Assembly: GCA_014871385.1 (NCBI GenBank)
Contig: CM026426.1
Span: 32,574,636-32,638,635, forward strand
Length of the DNA: 64,000 bases
Direction: 5' to 3'
Source: Ceratodon purpureus
Taxonomy: Eukaryota; Streptophyta; Bryopsida; Pseudoditrichales; Ditrichaceae
The notes under the pieces are model-generated. The model saw only the letters and a list, made by a program, of their open reading frames with translations. It searched no databases and was not told where the DNA came from. Of the stretch, positions 32,834 to 45,854 are shown piece by piece (the first letter of the stretch is position 1; each line of letters starts with the position of its first letter). The translations under genes and the position numbers were made by a program.

Positions 32834-35650
32834 CCTTGTTTTTTTTTTTGGAGATGCATCCACTCTTCCTCGTCGTCATAACGGGTGCACATTCACTCTG
32901 GATGGGTGAAGATGGTTTCTCTGCTGAATGGTTCTCGACCAAACTATTCTCTTTCAGAACCTGTAAATGTAGAAATCATATTCTAAAATTATGAGCACTT
33001 GTAAATGATATTCACATGCACCTTCATCATGCTAACAGAGTAAACAGAGGTGATTTGAAACACCAGTAGAAAAAAATGTAATTGCAATGTCGGGAGGAAA
33101 GTATTAACTATTAAGATAGCAGGAGCCACTCACCCCGGAATCGTTATGAGGAAACCGTATGTTCTCTTCACGTTCGGTTTGCTTTTGTCTCTTGTCTTGG
33201 GTAGAGACTACAGGCTCACTTTCGAGATCTTCCACTGAAAGTTGCTTCTGAACACCTGTAGCGGACTCTGAACTTTCACGCATAATTCGTAACTGCCGCA
33301 TGAGACCGTCGAGTACCATCTTCACCTCCGGAGTGTCGCACTCCTCAATACTCCTGAGTTCCTGCATTTGCTTCAGTAACACTTTCCCTAGGGGATGCTT
33401 CCTAGCAAACATCACGTCGACGTCAGTGGACAGATGGAACTGATCATTCATGCTTCTCGATTGACTACGGTCACTGAGAACAGTAATTGGCTCTACAGAG
33501 GTATTCCGGTCATAACTCTCGTCGGCTGCAGCGGCACTTCCGCATGGATTCTGCGAACGTCTCTCATGGGAAGCTGTTGACATGCCTTCCTTACCGCCCT
33601 CAGCTACCGTTTCCACTTTCCGTGATCGACACCTCCTGTCCGCCTTTTTGTCTCGGGTGACCTCTTCTTGGACCTCCTCCGGGTCTGGCGTTCTTCCAAG
33701 GCGCTCCCGCAGTTTCTCTGTTACACCTGCAACACCTATTGGACCGGTACGTCCCTTTGTCTTTCTGCAAGCGTTCGCGTAACGCATCTGGTCGGATTTA
33801 GCTTTAAATTTTTCGGTCCCTGACATTATCACGAGTCTGGACCAAATATCCTGACTTACCCACTGAGGACGATCTTCTTCTGCCTCGATTGCCTTGATCA
33901 GTTCGTGCTGGTATGAACTTAGAGATGATCCTATGCGTGCACGCAACCAACTAGAATTCACATTGTCCGAGAAGTCTATGTCATCGTTCAGCCTCTGAAT
34001 CAAAGTCTCCATGAGGTGGAAAGGTTGGTGGCGTATGTCGATGTAGGAAGGATCGAGGCCGCGTACTACTTTTCCGAGTATCTCATTGAAATCACCTATG
34101 CCGTAACCGTATGGTCTTCCTTCTTGATTAACGTGTACGTAATACCTCTTTTTCCCTGCCTCAACTCTCCGATTAGCTGTGTCATCTCGAGTCCTCTGTT
34201 TCTCGCGTCTGATTTTCCTATCAATGCTTTCCTTCTTTATACTAAAAGGGTGGATGGAACATGTACCGTGACCAAAACCTGTCCTTCCATGATCGTTTCG
34301 GAGTTCTTCATTTTTCAGCCTGTTCTTGGGAGACGCCAGTGAGGGGAGTCTTAACTCGAAATTCCTTTCAGGGGGTGTGGACACTTGCCGACCTGGATTC
34401 TAATTACGGCCAGGAGAACTCTGCCTGTCTAATGTATCTTCTTCGTCTGGACTGTAAGACTCAGACGACTGTCGCGAGGGCCCTGATCCGTTGGTGGGCA
34501 CGTGATCTCTACGGGCACGAACTCCTTTTCCATGCTTTCTGTGTCTACGCTCTCGGTCCCATTCTGATGAAGACCTAGAATTCGAACGGGACGACGACCT
34601 ATGACGGCGACGTCTGCTGCTACGGTGAGTTCTTCTCCTTCTTCGACCGCTCTGTAAGACATAAGGAATATTAAAAAATAAGTAGAAAAGTTAGGAGCAG
34701 GAATTTTAATTCAATCGAAGTCCTCTGTTTTATTTCAATTTCTCTTTCAATTAAACTCATACGTATAATAATTAAGATCGCATACTCCTCGGCTTCCGGG
34801 TCATACCCCTACTGGAACAATACAGAATTCTATTCAACTCTGTGTTCGTATTGCTCAGTAGAAATATGAAGGCCGAAGATGGATGGATCAGAACGCAAAA
34901 TTACCTCATCGGACTCTGTCGAAGTGTACCTCCTACGACGTCGAGACCTCTTATGCATAGGGGATCGATCAGTGCCATCGTATTTAGGTCGTCTGTAATC
35001 ATTAGCGTCACAGCCTGTACGCACATGATCTAATGTCTTCGCCGGCATCCTCCACTGATCAACATCTTGAGCTTCGGGTTCCCAATTACCTGGTTGAGAA
35101 AAATTCCGCACTTGCTGTTCTTCGTTACCTCCCTTCTTATCGTTATCATTAGGTGTACCTGGAGGTGTGTTCGTAGTTTCGGTTTCTTCATTTCCTGTTC
35201 CAGCTGAAAATTCCCCGCATAATAAAAACATTACTATCCACTACTACCGAATCAACAGAAGCTACGCATAGATATTACAAATATACAATAAATTATTGGA
35301 AGAACAGGACTGAAACATGATGTCACGTAATGCTGAAGAACTGTTACATGATGTATGAGCACAAACGAATTCTTACCTGGATCGCCTGACACCATTGTCT
35401 GAGATACTGCACCGACGTGTGTCGAAGGCGCACGCGAATTAGAGGCAGCCTTTGCTAGGGGGATGTTGAAGAACTCTTCTACCACTGCATTCGCGGCATC
35501 GGGACCCGGGACAAACTTCGCTCTGGGTCCGAGAGTGATTCGCATTACCCAGTCATCGTCTTCCGAAGCTCCTTCGGGGAATGTTTTTTGTTTAAGCGGA
35601 TTCCACGACTCAGGTCCTCTCTTCACCTTCGTCCTTGCAAGCGGTGGCAT
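32834..35650 (-). CDS. TnpA-like protein of the CACTA element, RS-rich
   Basis: Minus-strand exons join in frame: 35650-35377, 35203-34905, 34651-33134 and 32960-32834, all with GT..AG borders; a last exon is missing. The encoded protein exceeds 735 residues. A basic RS-type segment, with runs such as SGRRRRRTHRSSRRRRHRSS, begins the third exon. Further on is the plant Ptta/En-Spm (Transposase_24) block: WVSQDIWSRLVIMSGTEKFK, MRYANACRKTKGRTGPIGVA and LGRTPDPEEVQEE, which in TnpA-type proteins is linked to binding element ends. The fourth exon ends with SKKKNK, a possible nuclear signal. One in-frame TAG at 34400-34402, where CAG would fit, is the only lesion seen. A short cryptic intron cannot be excluded. 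Confidence 0.7.
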
Positions 35651-36881
35651 TATGCTCCGTTTTTATAATATTCCTGCTAACGGCGGTCACAACAAATCAA
35701 CTCAAGTGAAATTCTATTATAATAATACCCACATTTCTAATTACGGAACTATGTCGATATAAGTACTGTACTAGTATACAGCTTCTCCTTCGAACCTAAT
35801 GCTTAACTAATCAATGACATCACCGAAGAATATTACGTAAGAATACATTAGCTTCATGGAAAAGGAAACCCTCATATTGAAGTCAGAACTCCTTCTCTTC
35901 TTCTGTCGAGGCCCTTACCTTACTGTCGACAAACGCTACGATAATACGCGCTCTAAATCCTGCAGAGATAAATCCAATTAGCCTCGGACCTGTAAGAGGA
36001 CTTACAACAGCAATCCAAATCATGCGCCTCACTCGCTCAAAGATATGGGAACACACATGAATACAAAAACATCAGCTGCTCTTATAAAAGAACATGCGTT
36101 TCATCAAGTAACTCATGTTCATAAATATAACCCTAGCAACCGAAGCAAGCACGGACTTCTACATATGATGCGGTGCCGGGAGAAGTGCTTACACGACGCC
36201 ACAGATACTACACAAACCTATGCAACCAGCACTATTTTTAATTCTGACTAACAAGAGCTCGTACAAACGCCCACCAGCTGAAGAGTGCTCGAGCTCTCGG
36301 CCGAACCAAGCGACGGAGGGGAGGAGTTCGATACGTGACCTACGTCTGTTCCGCTGTCGCGTGAACATCTCTTGGACGGCTGCATAAAGAATAACCATCG
36401 GAGGTACTGCCAGGTCCCAAGAAGTAAAAGCTTAGAGAGGATGAGGACGAACGTCATGACGCGTTTCTGGAGGCGATAATTGTGCCATGCGATGTTGGTA
36501 AACTGCAGTTAAGAACCACTTATTAAATGTTCGACTAGTAGATGATGGATTATCATGAACCCTAGCCAAATTGCATCACATGATCTGTGCGAGAACTTAG
36601 TAAGTGCTGCCTTCGTGTCATGAGGGAGGAGTGATTGACGGATTAAATTAAGATCAACTAACTGCAGCCCTCGCTTTTCGTAAGAATCACGATCTTTTCG
36701 CTACGTAGAGCTCCCGGTTTACCGTTGGGAACAACCGTCATGTGAACACAACAAACATTCCTGGTCTAACACATGTATTACGCCCTAATATTCCTAAGTC
36801 CGCATAAGTCACCTTCTCAGCACCTTTGTGGAGGGGTGGTACGATATCATTTCCCATGTAAGTTAGCGAGAGGGCAGTAGG
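35651..36881. promoter_or_regulatory. Divergent intergenic region between TnpA and the BRCT gene
   Basis: About 1.2 kb separates the TnpA start (minus) from the BRCT gene start (plus). It must hold promoters for both directions. No clear TATA box or binding-site array stands out; small open frames here have no domain character. Confidence 0.4.
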
Positions 36882-37698
36882 ATGAGTCGGGTTCAGGAAT
36901 CCGTCACCGAGTCAGTAGTGTCTCCTAGACCTGAGAGACATAAGAGAAAGCGACGTCAGTTAAGGATTTCTAGTCCGAGCAGATGGGAGCGACTGCACAA
37001 GGGCTGTTTGGAATTGCTACAAGAACTGGATGAACTCGAGAAGGCCGTGGAAGAAGAGCACCTCCGTAGAAATTGGTTTACCGGTGTTCGCATCTTGTTG
37101 AACCGGCCGATTCATTCAATGTGAGTTGGGTTTGTTTCGTTTTCAAGTTACGCATTTTCTCGGGTTAGTACTCAGTACTGTTCAGATTTTTTCTGTTCAC
37201 TTATGTTTCTCCGCGTTCGATATATGACATTAGGGTTATGCGCTTTTCTTCTATGCAGTAATCTCGATTCTCAGGCCATCGCAAGTCTAACTTTGCGTAG
37301 GCTCCTGCTATCGGCGGAGTTATTAGGGGCGACAGAGGCCGAGAACATCTTCGACCGTGTCACCCACATCATTGTATTTCACCGAGAAGGGCAACATATC
37401 CCCTCGAAAAACATTCTCCGCAGGTGAGTATACTTCGTAATTTGTATATCATGACTTCCTGTGAAAGCGTAATCCGATAACATCTTGTTTGCCCTACGTG
37501 TCGGTCAATTGTATTACTAATTTTCACTGTGGACAACCATACAGCTTAGGAGGTCAAGCTGAACAGGATATGGTGACCTTCTCAGAAATGTTGAACCCAG
37601 CGGGAGTGAAAATGAACGTCGTCTACCAGGACTGGCTGGAAGACTGCCTCAAGGAAAATAAGGTTGTACCTGTCTCGGGATACCGAGCCATCCAATGA
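36882..37698 (+). CDS. BRCT-domain protein inside the CACTA element
   Basis: Three exons, 36882-37120, 37259-37423 and 37545-37698, join in frame through GT..AG introns to give 185 residues with no stop or shift. Residues 1-80 are basic, with RHKRKRRQLRI as a likely nuclear signal, followed by a short helix (LELLQELDELEKAVEEEHL) and WFTGVRILLN. Residues 80-185 have the BRCT pattern: LLLSAELLGATEAENIFDRV, THIIVFHREG, then the hallmark W-x3-C in YQDWLEDCLKENKVVP. The C-terminal tandem BRCT repeats of DNA ligase IV and related repair factors end in similar wording, so a captured host repair-gene fragment is plausible; the exact parent is not established. Its integrity beside a defective TnpD suggests selection or recent capture. 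Confidence 0.7.
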
Positions 37699-38428
37699 GG
37701 ATCGTCCGGATTTAGTTACATACGAAATAGGGCGCTGTTGTGAGTGTTTCTCTCCTTACCACAGTCTGTGCCGCATGAGTTGGGGATATTATTTCATAGC
37801 CATGTACCGGCGTTTTAAAGGTTAGGACGGGACTCAACAAAAACATGGAAATATAATATGTTGGAACGTTTGTTGTGTGTGTTAAATAAATACATGAGAA
37901 ATATGCTCCCTGTATTTTACAATATTTACAGGACTGTGTTTTAATGCCATTTGTAAAACGCAATCACGTCTTTCATGAGATTCATATAACAGTGACACTG
38001 GCTGCGCAAACAGCTTTAGAGTAAACCGGGAAGGAGGAATATACTACCGTATGAGGGCAAGGGATTAGGGAGACACTTACTATGGGAATCGGTAAGCTCG
38101 CCTGAACGTGTAACTTGTTCTACAAGGTCACGGGTGACAGTAACGTCCGTCATATAATTCCATGTCTAAAATGCTACTGCGTCTTCGGTTTCCTGATCAT
38201 GAATGAAGAAAGTACGTTCAAGTAGAAGTGTATTTATTTAAATAATGTCGCATGTCTTATACTATTTATAATGGACATGTGCATGGCCGTTGTTGTCTGT
38301 GGTTCTGTGATGTTTTAACTATACTAAATGAATGTCTGTTCACGTTCATGTCTCCTGAGATTTTATATATGCGCAGGCAAATTGAACGGAATGTGAACAG
38401 TTATAGAAGAAGGTGACAGTATTCAGAA
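37699..38428. other. Gap between BRCT gene and TnpD
   Basis: AT-rich intergenic DNA, presumably the 3' end of the BRCT gene and the promoter of TnpD. I see no further feature. Confidence 0.4.
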
Positions 38429-41400
38429 ATGAGGAGACGCCGTATGGTACCCGCTTACCATATTGAGCGATCCATATCCATCCGTTTAAGATTGGTAGAG
38501 TACCCATGTGCATGTGCTAGATGTCGGGGAGGTCGCATCCGGAAGCCGACGACGATTGGGAGGCATCACAGAGTGTATGGCCGAGATCCGTACCTATCTC
38601 ACCCTATTCTCGTACGTACAATTCCCTTACCTTTATTCCATGACTCACTCTGCTCATGGGCAGAGTAGACCATTACTTCATTGAAATTTCTTCTAATCCA
38701 AAACTGCAAGACATTTACACCCCTACAGCATTTTACGGAAGTCCGTCTGTACATTAATTTGACAAGCCCACCCATATGTTCTGCAGACTGTGGACGGGCG
38801 CAACTTGCGGGGACCTGTGCAAGAAACCCGAGACGGTGAAGAATTCTATCACAGGGAGCGTGGAAGAAGTGAATCGCCAGGTTATGCTTGGCCAAATGTC
38901 GAAGGAGTGGATTACCAAAGGATGATGTATAATGCCTTTGGTCGGGCAGACAGTCTACATAGAGACGCGGCTGACAATGCTCAAAACTTCGAAGCCTGGG
39001 ATGAAATGGAGGTTGAAGAGGGAGACAAAGTAGATTATGAGAATCTCATTCGAGAGTCTACAGATCATGTTTTCCCCGGGTGTCATGAAAATAGGATCCA
39101 GTGTGGAATTGTTTTAATGAGTTTAGCATCAGTGTATGGCGTTTCTGATGCTTTTCTATCGGCATTATTGACTTACTTGGCCGGAAGTTTATTACCAAGG
39201 ACTAACATTCTTCCTCGAACAGTCTACGAATTAAAATCTCTGTTGCGCACAGTTTCCAGTGGAGAGAAATCACCCGAATGTATCTTGAGTTTGCAAACTT
39301 ATCAACGCATTTGAGACTTGCATTGGTAGCCGACGGTGTGTGTCCCCACAGCCATCAGAATTCCAGACACTCCACTTGGATCGTCTTAGTGGCAGTATAC
39401 AACTTACCGGGTTGGCTAGCGACCAAGAAATTTTTTCTAAACCTGTCCTTACTAATCCCTGGTCCACGTGCTCCAACTTCAGAAACCTTCGACATCTACC
39501 TCAGGCCTTTAGTGGTAGATCTACTAAAACTGTGGCAGGGGGTTCCGGCAATGAACATGTCAAAGCCCATTGGTGATCGGAATTTCACTTTAAGAGCAAT
39601 GCTCATGTGGACTGTAAGTGACTTTCCTGCATTAGGACTTGTTTCAGGGCAAGTTGTGAAGGGATATATGGCTTGCCCTATATGTGGAGCACACACAGAA
39701 GCTGATCATTCAAGGTACCTTTGTAAGATGGTATACCTGGGCCACAGACGGTTTCTTCCTCCGAATCACAGGTTCCGTCGCTCAAGGGCGTTATTTAATG
39801 GAGAGACGGAGCTAAGACCCCCTCCGCAACGACGAACTGGCGCTCAAATTCTAGCGGAAGGACGGGCAAGATCAGATTGGCTACGCAACGGAGGTAATGA
39901 AGATTCTGCCGGTGACCCAGTGAAGCAACACGGCGTGAAAAGAGCAAGTATACTGTACGCACTCCCCTATTGGAAGGTATGACGTCGACCTTTAAGAACA
40001 TGTTCATTACAGTTTTTCATTCCCGTTTGTCAGTTTAAGTGTTTCTCCAATTGAACTGCTAGTTATTGCTGCTTGAAAATCAGCTTGATATGGGAGTTTG
40101 CTTGAATATAGTTTAAGTTAACTCTGTTAGTCTTGGTGAGAGAACACAACGTAGTTTTTAAATTTTTCACGTGTCAGTTGAGGACTTACATTCTTAGAAT
40201 GGAGAGGACTTCCCCTGTTTCTAAATTCATTCAGAGTACGCAATGTTGACGGATTGTGGTACAGTAGGCTGTAGTATGAGGAATGTCTTTTATTTAATTA
40301 CCATCAACGCTGTTATTTGTTTTTTTTTTTTAAATAGAAGTTAGTGACATTCCATGATAAACCAGTAGGAGGTCAAAGTTGGTGGCATCAGTAAACGGAC
40401 CGTTCTACTTTTTTTGTTTTGTTCTTGTTACAGAAGCCCTGTGGAAATTAAGAGTATGTGGTTAAGGACTTGTAAGATTTCGTGTCTGACATCGGTATCC
40501 ATGGCTTGGTTGTTAATTGGACGCAATAATTTTTTTATTTTGCGGAATAAACTCTGCTGCATATGTCGGGTCATAATCGGACCACTTGACGTTGTAATCT
40601 GTTACCAATAGTGGGGAAGCGGATAGTCTACGCTAAAATCACATAGATTAGGCGACATAGTGAATGAGTGGGTAGTCAGATATCGTAGTCAGCATTGGGG
40701 ATACAGCAGATGCGGTTTCAGGGTTAATCGGTTGTTACAGAATGTGTTTTATTTAAATTTTTGGAGCTGATTTGATAACGTCCAGTCCATTCATGCTTAT
40801 AGAGGGGGCGTGAAATTTTCCTACCTACAGGATAGTATATCATGTAATGTAAAGTAGTCCTTGATCAGTGAATACATGAACGAAATAACGTTTTGCTGCC
40901 ATGTGAATGAATCCTACTCTGTAACTTTACACGGGCATCTGAGGTCATTGAGGCACTTCACGGTGATCTTTGGGAAAGTCTTAATCATCCGGTTTCTTAA
41001 GTAAGTATAATCCAAGTACTAATCACCGTCCTTCCGAAATTACATGTGCAGAATCTCTCAGTTAGACATACGGTGGATGTCATGCACACAGAAAAAAATA
41101 TTGCGGAAAGTCTAATCAGAACTCTGTTCGGAGAGAAAGATACTGCAAAGGTTCGATTAGACCTCCAAGCCAGGAATATTCGTCCCCATTTGTGGCTGAG
41201 GCGTCTGGGGGAAGATGGTACAAGAGCTTACATGCCTAATGCCAAATACGTCCTCTCAAAGGCTGACCAAGAGCAGTTCTTGAAGATTCTGAAGGCCTTA
41301 AAAATGCCTCGCCATTACTGTAGCTCATTGTATTCGAAAATAAGTAAAGGTAAGTTGACAGGCCTAAAATCGCATCACTATCATGTTATGTTACAAGAGA

Positions 41401-43074
41401 TTCTTCCTCTTTGTCTTAGGAATATAGGGGATCCAAAAACAACTGCTGCGATTGTACGTTTGAGTCGGATTTTTCGAAAACTTTGTTCGAAATCTGTCGA
41501 TGTAGATACACGGGAGATCCTCTTCAAAGAGTGTGCTGAAACACTATGTTTGCTGGAAAAAGAGTTCCCCCCGGCTTTCTTTGATGTCATGGTTCACTTA
41601 ACAATACACTTAGTGGAAGAGCTATTCTTATGCGGCCCAGTGCATGTGAGGTGGATGTACCCCTATGAAAGGTACTTCAAAACTCTAAAGGGATTTGTCA
41701 GGAACCAAGCTAAGCCTGAGGGATGTATGGCGAAAGGATATCAGGTAGAAGAAGCGTGCGGTTTTGTTGGAGAGTTTGTTTCTGAAGAGGTGGGCTCGTT
41801 TAGAAGAGTTTGGGACTCTGATGAAGACCCGATTCTCAACGATGTTGTCCTAGAAGGACGACCGAAACGGCGTGTGCTTGACCTCTTGCTACGGCGACAA
41901 ATGCACTCATTTGTACTGGAGAACGCAGATGTGGTTGAGCCGTATCGGCTGTAAGTAACTGGATCCTACCTTACCTTGTCAATTGTACCTCATGTAGTTT
42001 ACTTCGCCTGTTGTACAGAAAACTGTGAAGACTTAGTTTTATATAGAAATTCCCATGTACCTCCATTTGATGCTCTGTTCGGAATCTACGGTTATTGCTC
42101 TTACCAGTATGTAACTATCTCTTGTTCTCGTATTGCTTTGTAAGTGGGCTGATAGGAGTATTGAAATCTATGTTTTTTTTTTTTTTTTTTTCGGTAGTGA
42201 ACATGCCGAAGCTGTAAAAGAGAGAGCAGTAGCAAGACAGCAATGGAGGTCCAGACATTTCGGTCGAGCTGGGTCGAGAGCTCCGAACTTTCCAGCCGAT
42301 CTAACAAAAATTCAGCAATTCCCGGAATGGCTACGTGACAGAGTCCAATCCCAAATTGATTCCGGGACATATGTTGACGACATGGTGGAAGCAACATCTA
42401 AATTTCCTTCTTTGGTGGCAGAAAAATACCGTAGCATGTATTCATACGGTTACCATCTACGTGTGCGAAGTGCAGAGGAGGGCTTGAAGACTTGTGACTC
42501 TGGCATTGCAGGGACATTCATCAGGGCATGTAGGTCTGGGGTTGGAGATAGGAACGTCGTCATGGCTCCTGTGGAATATGTAGGTACACTCGATGAAATC
42601 ATAGAGTTGGACTACGGTATTTTCACTCAGGTTGTCTTGGTTGCCTCATGGGTTAAAGCAAATTACAGGGGTCCAACTGCTACTGTTAAAAAGGACAAAT
42701 GGGGATTTACAATTGCCAACTTCAACAGAATGATTGATTTTGGTGAAGACTCATTTGCTTTACCTTCCCACGTTCAACAAGTGTTCTACTCCGACTGCTC
42801 TGAAGCTCCAGGATGGCGGGTTGTCATTCGCACTGAACCGAGAGGAAGGAGAGTTGAAGCTTCCGTTGCCGACCGGGAAGAGGGGATGTTATTCGAACTA
42901 GGCAGGGACGATGATTTTGAAGGTCTCAGGATTCCAGATAATTTTACCGAAGACGTTCCAACTCAGGCAGAAGGAGGTAGGGAGATACGAGCGGAGAACC
43001 TGTTTGAAAATGTGGAAGCCGAGCCTGATTTGGTCTTTGACAGAGCCGTTGGTGAGTCGTCGGAGTCCGAATGA
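38429..43074 (+). pseudogene. TnpD-type CACTA transposase with internal deletion
   Basis: Exons: 38429-38611, 38787-39976, 41052-41950 and 42198-43074, with good splice borders and matching phases. The first exon carries a Cys-rich start (YPCACARCRGGRIRK ... YGRDPYL) as in plant tnp2 N-terminal domains. The second has LPRTVYELKSLL and then, after a frame change at about 39240-39290, LRLALVADGVCPHSHQN and IPGPRAPTSETFDIYLRPLV, the Transposase_21 (tnp2) core. The third has LSVRHTVDVMHTEKNI and the DUF4218 block with FFDVMVHLTIHLVEEL and HVRWMYPYERYFKTLKG. The last has the DUF4216 block with KWGFTIANF and QVFYSDCSE. The Cys-rich stretch that normally lies between KSLL and RLAL is absent, so about 100 residues and the frame were lost together. 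The 1,075-bp third intron holds nothing recognised. Confidence 0.8.
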
Positions 43075-45006
43075 TGAACAGAGTGAACAGGTGCGTGAAT
43101 TTGCTTTCGGTTGTTCTACTGTTATAGAGGTTTGAACTGTTTTAGGATAAATTAGTCGTTAACTTCATTGGAAAACAGTCAAATGCAGAATTCGAATGTA
43201 GTATCAGTACAACATAATGATAATGATTTATCAATTTTGTCGTATGCAAAGAATTGTCCACGCAGTACTCGTTTTTCTCTACTTCTAAAGGAAATCAAGA
43301 TTAATTTGTACTTGCTCGTGCCCATGCAGATGACAGAGGATTATAGTATTTCCCGGTGATAGAGTATATACCGAGTAGGATGATCGGAGTTGATGAGTTC
43401 ACGACGTATGGTATTTAAAAGATTAAAATGCATGTAACAGTGATTTTTTTTTGGTTCACATTGTATCCTTCTGAAGATCTTATTCATTGCAGTATCCATT
43501 TTGTCCCATAACCTGTGAAGACTCTGACAGAGCTCCTTCGGGAGGGTTGATTTTCCGAATGATCAGAGGAGCAGGCATTTGTAATCTCCTCGTAAATTTA
43601 ATTTATTTTCTGTAAAAGTTCCTCCATGATATTTGAAGTGTCGCAGCAATTCGAATGTGTATATCGTATTGATATTGTAATTCAGCTCAGTACAAGCGGT
43701 GAACATATCGTACTCTAACAATATCAGTGTTTCGAGACACGATACAGGAGGAAATTCATTTCAGAGACTTCACTTGATTTTTTTTTATTTATTTTTTTTA
43801 GTTGTAAAATTTTATAATTCATTGGGACGTTCAAGTGCAGTGACGTAGAAGATCATTTTGCAAGTGCTCTCTGATCTCCATAATATGAAATGAATCTGCA
43901 GAAACGCTGATTACTGTAGAAAATAAAAAATAACAGGGATATGATTGGGATGTCCCAGGAGTACTCTTTTTGTTCGTGCAAATTTGACTAACATTTGATG
44001 TACATTTGCTTCAATACAGAGAGTACAATTGCAATTTACAACATCAAATTATTTGATCCTGCAATGGAGTGGATATGCTCTTGGACTCAGTACAGCAAAG
44101 GTATCAATCATCGAGAGAGGTATCCCACGGACATATATGATTGAATTGATTACTTCTTCTTACGTAGAAAAAATATCCACCCCCCGTCCTAGAGATTTGC
44201 TTCACTGTGGTCCTTAATTGAACAGGCCCCCCCTTTTGGTGCATTTCTATTGTGATTATGTTAATATTATAGATGGTGAATTCTTGATTTTTGTTCTTGT
44301 CAGTTTTTGTTTTTTGGAACAGAAATAAATATCTGATACCGCTCATAAAACATGAGTACTGATCGTAAAATTTCAAACGCTGTGATCATTGAAGCAGTTC
44401 TTCTTCTAGGGGACATGCGATCTCAACGAAAAGTATACCTCTTTCCGGAGAAGGACCTCGAAAAAGTATAGAGAAATTATGCAACATCCTCGACGATAAT
44501 CTGTGTTTTTCCTCTAATTGAATATGTAACGGAAATGAAGGTACTAATTTCCCTCTGTCTCACTGTCCGATTAGGGAGCCTATACTCCGGGTCTCTGAAG
44601 ACTGATCTATCGTATCAGGCATAGGTAAAGGTACGTGGGCAAATTAATTCACTCAATCCAAATGATTAGGAAGTGAGATGTTCCTTCAGTACTTACATTT
44701 TCCCACAGTTTTGTGATCCTTAGATGCGACATCACACATGCAGGTAAGTGACTTCTAAGTGTTGGAAATTAATCATTGAAATAATGTCCTCTATTGCATG
44801 GTACTATAGCTAGGAACTAGGCAAATTTTACGTACGTCTCTCATAATGTCTGGGTGCTCAGGTTCTGTTGAAGACTCCAACATATCTCTCCTGCTAGTTT
44901 TGTTTTCTCTTGTTTCAATTGTTCGCTTGGTCCTTTTAGTGTCTACCGTAGAAGTGTCTGCATCTTTTCCCCTCGTCTTGTTCACCGGTGCTGCTTTTTT
45001 TCTACG
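43075..45006. other. No supported gene; CACTA right arm or flank
   Basis: AT-rich DNA after TnpD. The element's right end should lie here, but I found no TAGTG tip with a matching terminal sequence. A basic minus-strand frame at 45054-44791 overlaps the start of the next gene in the opposite direction; I cannot decide whether it is coding. Confidence 0.45.
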
Positions 45007-45027
45007 TTGACGGAGAATCTGTTCACT

Positions 45028-45527
45028 ATGGATTACGAACTCATCGCAACCCACGGCGTTTTGCAGAGGCTGCTTTCGGAGTTGGCAAACGGCTCAGACC
45101 CATGGGAGGCCGTATTTCCTGTTAACTCGTGGACTCCTCCTACCCTCGTTACACTCGCTGACGTTGATCGTGCTAGGGCGGTGTGCAAGTCCTGGAAGGC
45201 AACTGTGGACGCCAGCCCCGAGTACGCGACAATCCGCCTGGCCCGGTGGGATTACTCGCAGCTTCAGGGAGCGAATTGGGTATCAAAGGATGAATTTGAA
45301 ACCCAGCGTTTTCACTGGAGCTGGAGCATATTCAACACCTCCTGGAACATGGGGATTCCTTTCTCGGACCGGCGATTTCGGGAGGAGCCTTTGTCCGCCT
45401 TCAGTAATGTAGAGTTGAGTCACCTCCGAGACTGACTCTCCGGATCTGGTAACTCTCCAATCCCGACCTTTGAGGGCCAGAAACTCTCTCATCGCTTCGA
45501 CATTTGGGTGGCTCCCTCTGCCCGTGC
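45028..45527 (+). pseudogene. F-box-like protein gene, one nonsense codon
   Basis: The translation starts MDYELIATHGVLQRLLSELA and contains LADVDRARAVCKSWKATVDA followed by SPEYATIRLARWDY. The L-x2-V-D-x-x-R-x-R-x-V-C-K-x-W pattern is the second half of an F-box, which binds SKP1 in SCF ubiquitin ligases. The frame is interrupted by TGA at 45433-45435 (a CGA there would continue it) and then stays open to a strong GTAAGT donor at 45528. A possible next exon begins after an acceptor at about 45641 (TTGTTCACAG). No Kelch or LRR repeats are visible. The gene appears short or truncated. Confidence 0.5.
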
Positions 45528-45854
45528 GTAAGTAAGGTACGTCATTCTAGCATATGGAATTAGCGTAGCACAGTGCCGGAATATCCCTCGTCGTTGTCAC
45601 CGTTCCACTGAGCTTTGACTGTTTGTTTCGTGTTGTTCACAGATGGCCATCTTGCAAGTGCTCGTGTGCAGATCTCCGAAATGAGTGACTCTCCCAGGTT
45701 ACAACGCACGCGTGGACTGTCGGCGGTTGTGACACTCCAGTGTGCTTGCAGAAGACAATGTACATTTTTTAAGTTTTCCAGGATGTTTAGGCTGCTACGT
45801 ACTGCTGATCGGTTCTTCAGTACGCCCTTTCTATGCACCAGTGGTAGTGGTTGA

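Larger units (their letters stand above)
31565..43100 (+). mobile_element. CACTA (En/Spm-like) transposon, right end unresolved
   Basis: A canonical left tip, CACTACAAGGAAAATGCACT, starts at 31565 after CCT. Inside are a TnpA-like gene (minus, 35650-32834), an intact-looking BRCT gene (plus) and a TnpD transposase (plus, 38429-43074). The matching TAGTG end is not found close behind TnpD. A reverse-strand CACTACAAGG occurs at 46534-46525 and is also followed by CCT, but it lies in the open frame of the kinase gene and may be coincidence. The end coordinate given is simply the end of TnpD. TnpA and TnpD are divergent here rather than in tandem as in maize En/Spm. Confidence 0.6.
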
